Assembly (NCBI GenBank): GCA_045645245.1
Contig: JAZRIK010000094.1
Location: 1 to 6,135, forward strand
Direction of reading: 5' to 3'
DNA: 6,135 nucleotides
Source of the DNA: Scatosoma sp045645245
GTDB lineage: Bacteria; Bacillota; Clostridia; Christensenellales; Borkfalkiaceae
A program made the position numbers and the translations under genes. Positions within the stretch are counted from its first letter, which is position 1; every line of letters starts with the position of its first letter. Below, piece after piece: positions 5,000-6,135 of the stretch. The notes under the pieces were generated by a model. It was given only the letters and a program-made list of their open reading frames with translations, ran no database searches and was not told where the DNA came from.

Positions 5000-6135
5000 T
5001 CAATCCTCCTCCCCATCTCGTTTTTTACGCGCAATCTCCGCTATCGCAGGCGCTTCGATATTCTCTTCATAGCGTGCGGAACAAACGTCGCGGCTAAACC
5101 CGCACATTCCGCCGTATTTGCAATAGTCACAGCTCGTCCCATACGGCGTAGGCGCAATAAACCCGTCTTTGAGTTCTTCCTGCGCTTGTCTGGATACGAA
5201 AATCGAATAATCGAGAAAATCTCGGAAGGTTTCTTCGGGCATTACGCGCTTGCTGCGCGTGTTATTAAGCGACGCAGGGAAAAACTCGCTTTGTTTGTCT
5301 TCGGTAAGCGATTTATCCCCACAAAGCAACGCTTCGCTGTCGCCGTTTAAGAATCCTTTCATCTGGAATTTTCCTTCCGCTGTATCCGTGTAATCGACGG
5401 ACGCAGGGAAGTAAAACACCCCGGCAGGTATGCGTTCACCCTTAATTGCGGACATATAAAGCTGCATTTGCATCTTCCTGCCCGTATAGTAGGAAAGTGC
5501 GGAATCATCAATGCTGCCCGTCTTATAATCGACGATGCGCACGTATTGATTTGCGCCGTCCACGCGGTCGATTTTACCGCGGAAGGTATCCGTGGTCACC
5601 GTTTTTTCCGTTTCTTCTACAACAAACGACGAGCCGGCAATTTGTCGATACGCCGCAACCGCCACTTCCGCCCCTTCTTTTAAGAGCTTTTCATTAAAAT
5701 ATACCCCCGACGCCGTATCCGACTGCGAAGAATACACGGGATTTTTCAGCGTTTCTTCGCCGATTTTAAGCGCAAGCGCGTACATTTCTTCTTCCGAGTG
5801 CACTTGGGCTGTATATGGCGCCGTTTTTTCTAAAACTTCGTGAATAAAATTCCCCGTATCCACCGCCAAAACAGCCGTTTCTTCTCTTTCTTTCAGCTTC
5901 AAACCGCGTTCCACAAAATTACGGAAAGGACAAGAAAAATACCCTTCCATCGCCGTCGGAGAAATTTTACCGTTCCTAAAAAACAGCTCTTCGCCGCGTT
6001 CAACGCGTACATGCCCCGCTCGTTCCACCAAATAATCGTCTTTTTCTGTGATACTTAACTTATCCAAAGCGGTAAACAACGAAGAGTATTGTTCCCGTCT
6101 ATCCACCCCTTTTTGCTCGTAAGCATTCTTCTCGT
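5000..6135 (-). CDS. addB: ATP-dependent helicase/nuclease subunit B, C-terminal part
   Basis: AddB is the partner of AddA and carries the second nuclease and an iron-sulphur cluster. Only the last 377 residues are visible; the frame stays open to the right edge, and full AddB proteins have about 1100-1170 residues. Numbering from the first whole codon at the edge, the first cluster cysteine is Cys68 in YFSCPFRNF, and the other three are in CDYCKYGGMC (Cys335, Cys338, Cys344), matching the C-x2-C-x5-C pattern of the family. The RecB-type nuclease between them shows GNFIH (94-98), GKIDR (186-190, Asp189), VDYKTG (201-206, Asp202 and Lys204) and QMQLY (222-226). Apparent starts inside this stretch, such as the GTG at 6106, are internal. 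The gene ends with TGA two bases before the addA ATG, and the addA ribosome binding site lies within its last codons, as expected for coupled translation. One inverted and one degenerate repeat copy lie inside it. Confidence 0.95.
   Translation of the reverse strand, partial: EKNAYEQKGVDRREQYSSLFTALDKLSITEKDDYLVERAGHVRVERGEELFFRNGKISPTAMEGYFSCPFRNFVERGLKLKEREETAVLAVDTGNFIHEVLEKTAPYTAQVHSEEEMYALALKIGEETLKNPVYSSQSDTASGVYFNEKLLKEGAEVAVAAYRQIAGSSFVVEETEKTVTTDTFRGKIDRVDGANQYVRIVDYKTGSIDDSALSYYTGRKMQMQLYMSAIKGERIPAGVFYFPASVDYTDTAEGKFQMKGFLNGDSEALLCGDKSLTEDKQSEFFPASLNNTRSKRVMPEETFRDFLDYSIFVSRQAQEELKDGFIAPTPYGTSCDYCKYGGMCGFSRDVCSARYEENIEAPAIAEIARKKRDGEED
5005..5010 (-). promoter_or_regulatory. Ribosome binding site of addA
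   Basis: AGGAGG on the minus strand, within a longer GGGGAGGAGG (5014-5005), lies seven bases before the ATG at 4997. It leaves only one base before the TTG at 5003, so it decides the start in favour of the ATG. It sits inside the end of addB. Confidence 0.85.
5421..5439 (-). repeat. Dispersed 19-bp repeat, inverted copy 4
   Basis: On the minus strand AACGCATACCTGCC (5436-5423) matches the repeat core perfectly over 14 bases; over the 19-base window 15 match. Here the repeat is in the sense direction of addB and is read as E-R-I-P-A-G (residues 233-238 of the visible part), the same frame as copy 1. Confidence 0.75.
5999..6017 (+). repeat. Dispersed 19-bp repeat, degenerate copy 5
   Basis: TTCAACGCGTACATGCCCC differs from copies 2 and 3 at two positions (6007 and 6011). 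It is antisense to addB and read in a third frame (G-H-V-R-V-E, residues 40-45 of the visible part). Confidence 0.75.

Noticed and set aside
4995..5003. TTG at 5003 as the addA start
   Set aside because: It is only one base from AGGAGG; the ATG at 4997 has seven-base spacing.
5771..5786. GCGCGTACAT as a sixth repeat copy
   Set aside because: Outside this short string the match to the repeat is poor and it needs a shifted alignment.
854..6017. CRISPR array explanation for the repeats
   Set aside because: Copies are roughly 0.4 to 2 kb apart, within genes and in both orientations, with no regular spacers and no cas genes.

Overview
The window looks like chromosomal DNA of a Gram-positive bacterium of the Firmicutes, probably a Clostridia-type organism. 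The reasons are the addB-addA pair of the Firmicutes type, strong GGAGG-like ribosome binding sites, a PRC-barrel protein of a kind common in Clostridia, a tRNA with an encoded CCA end, and moderate GC content by eye. No species can be named from the sequence alone.

Layout, left to right. Positions 1-136 hold no gene I can support. Positions 131-176 are a long, perfect hairpin that ends a tRNA-Gln(CUG) gene read leftward (174-248), with a probable promoter at 259-289. Positions 249-428 are an AT-rich gap between two divergent transcription units. A rightward gene (429-1001) encodes a 190-residue protein with two PRC-barrel-like segments. It converges, with an 8-base gap, on a leftward operon that fills the rest of the window: addB (C-terminal third only, entering from the right edge), then addA (1146 residues, apparently complete), then an unidentified single-pass membrane protein of 161 residues. 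A hairpin lies between addA and the membrane gene.

AddA and AddB form the helicase-nuclease that processes double-strand DNA ends for RecA-dependent recombination. All the main SF1 helicase motifs and the nuclease motifs of AddA are intact. The visible part of AddB keeps its nuclease motifs and its four iron-sulphur cysteines. The membrane protein may be co-transcribed with addBA, but nothing in its sequence ties it to DNA repair.

The most unusual feature is a dispersed short repeat, TTCAACGCATACCTGCCCC. Three copies are identical over 18 bases (two over all 19), one copy matches 17 of 19, and one inverted copy matches 15 of 19 with a perfect 14-base core. All lie inside protein-coding genes of unrelated function, in both orientations, and are translated in three different frames. 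It is a repeat at the DNA level, not a shared protein motif, and it is the best candidate here for an undescribed system.
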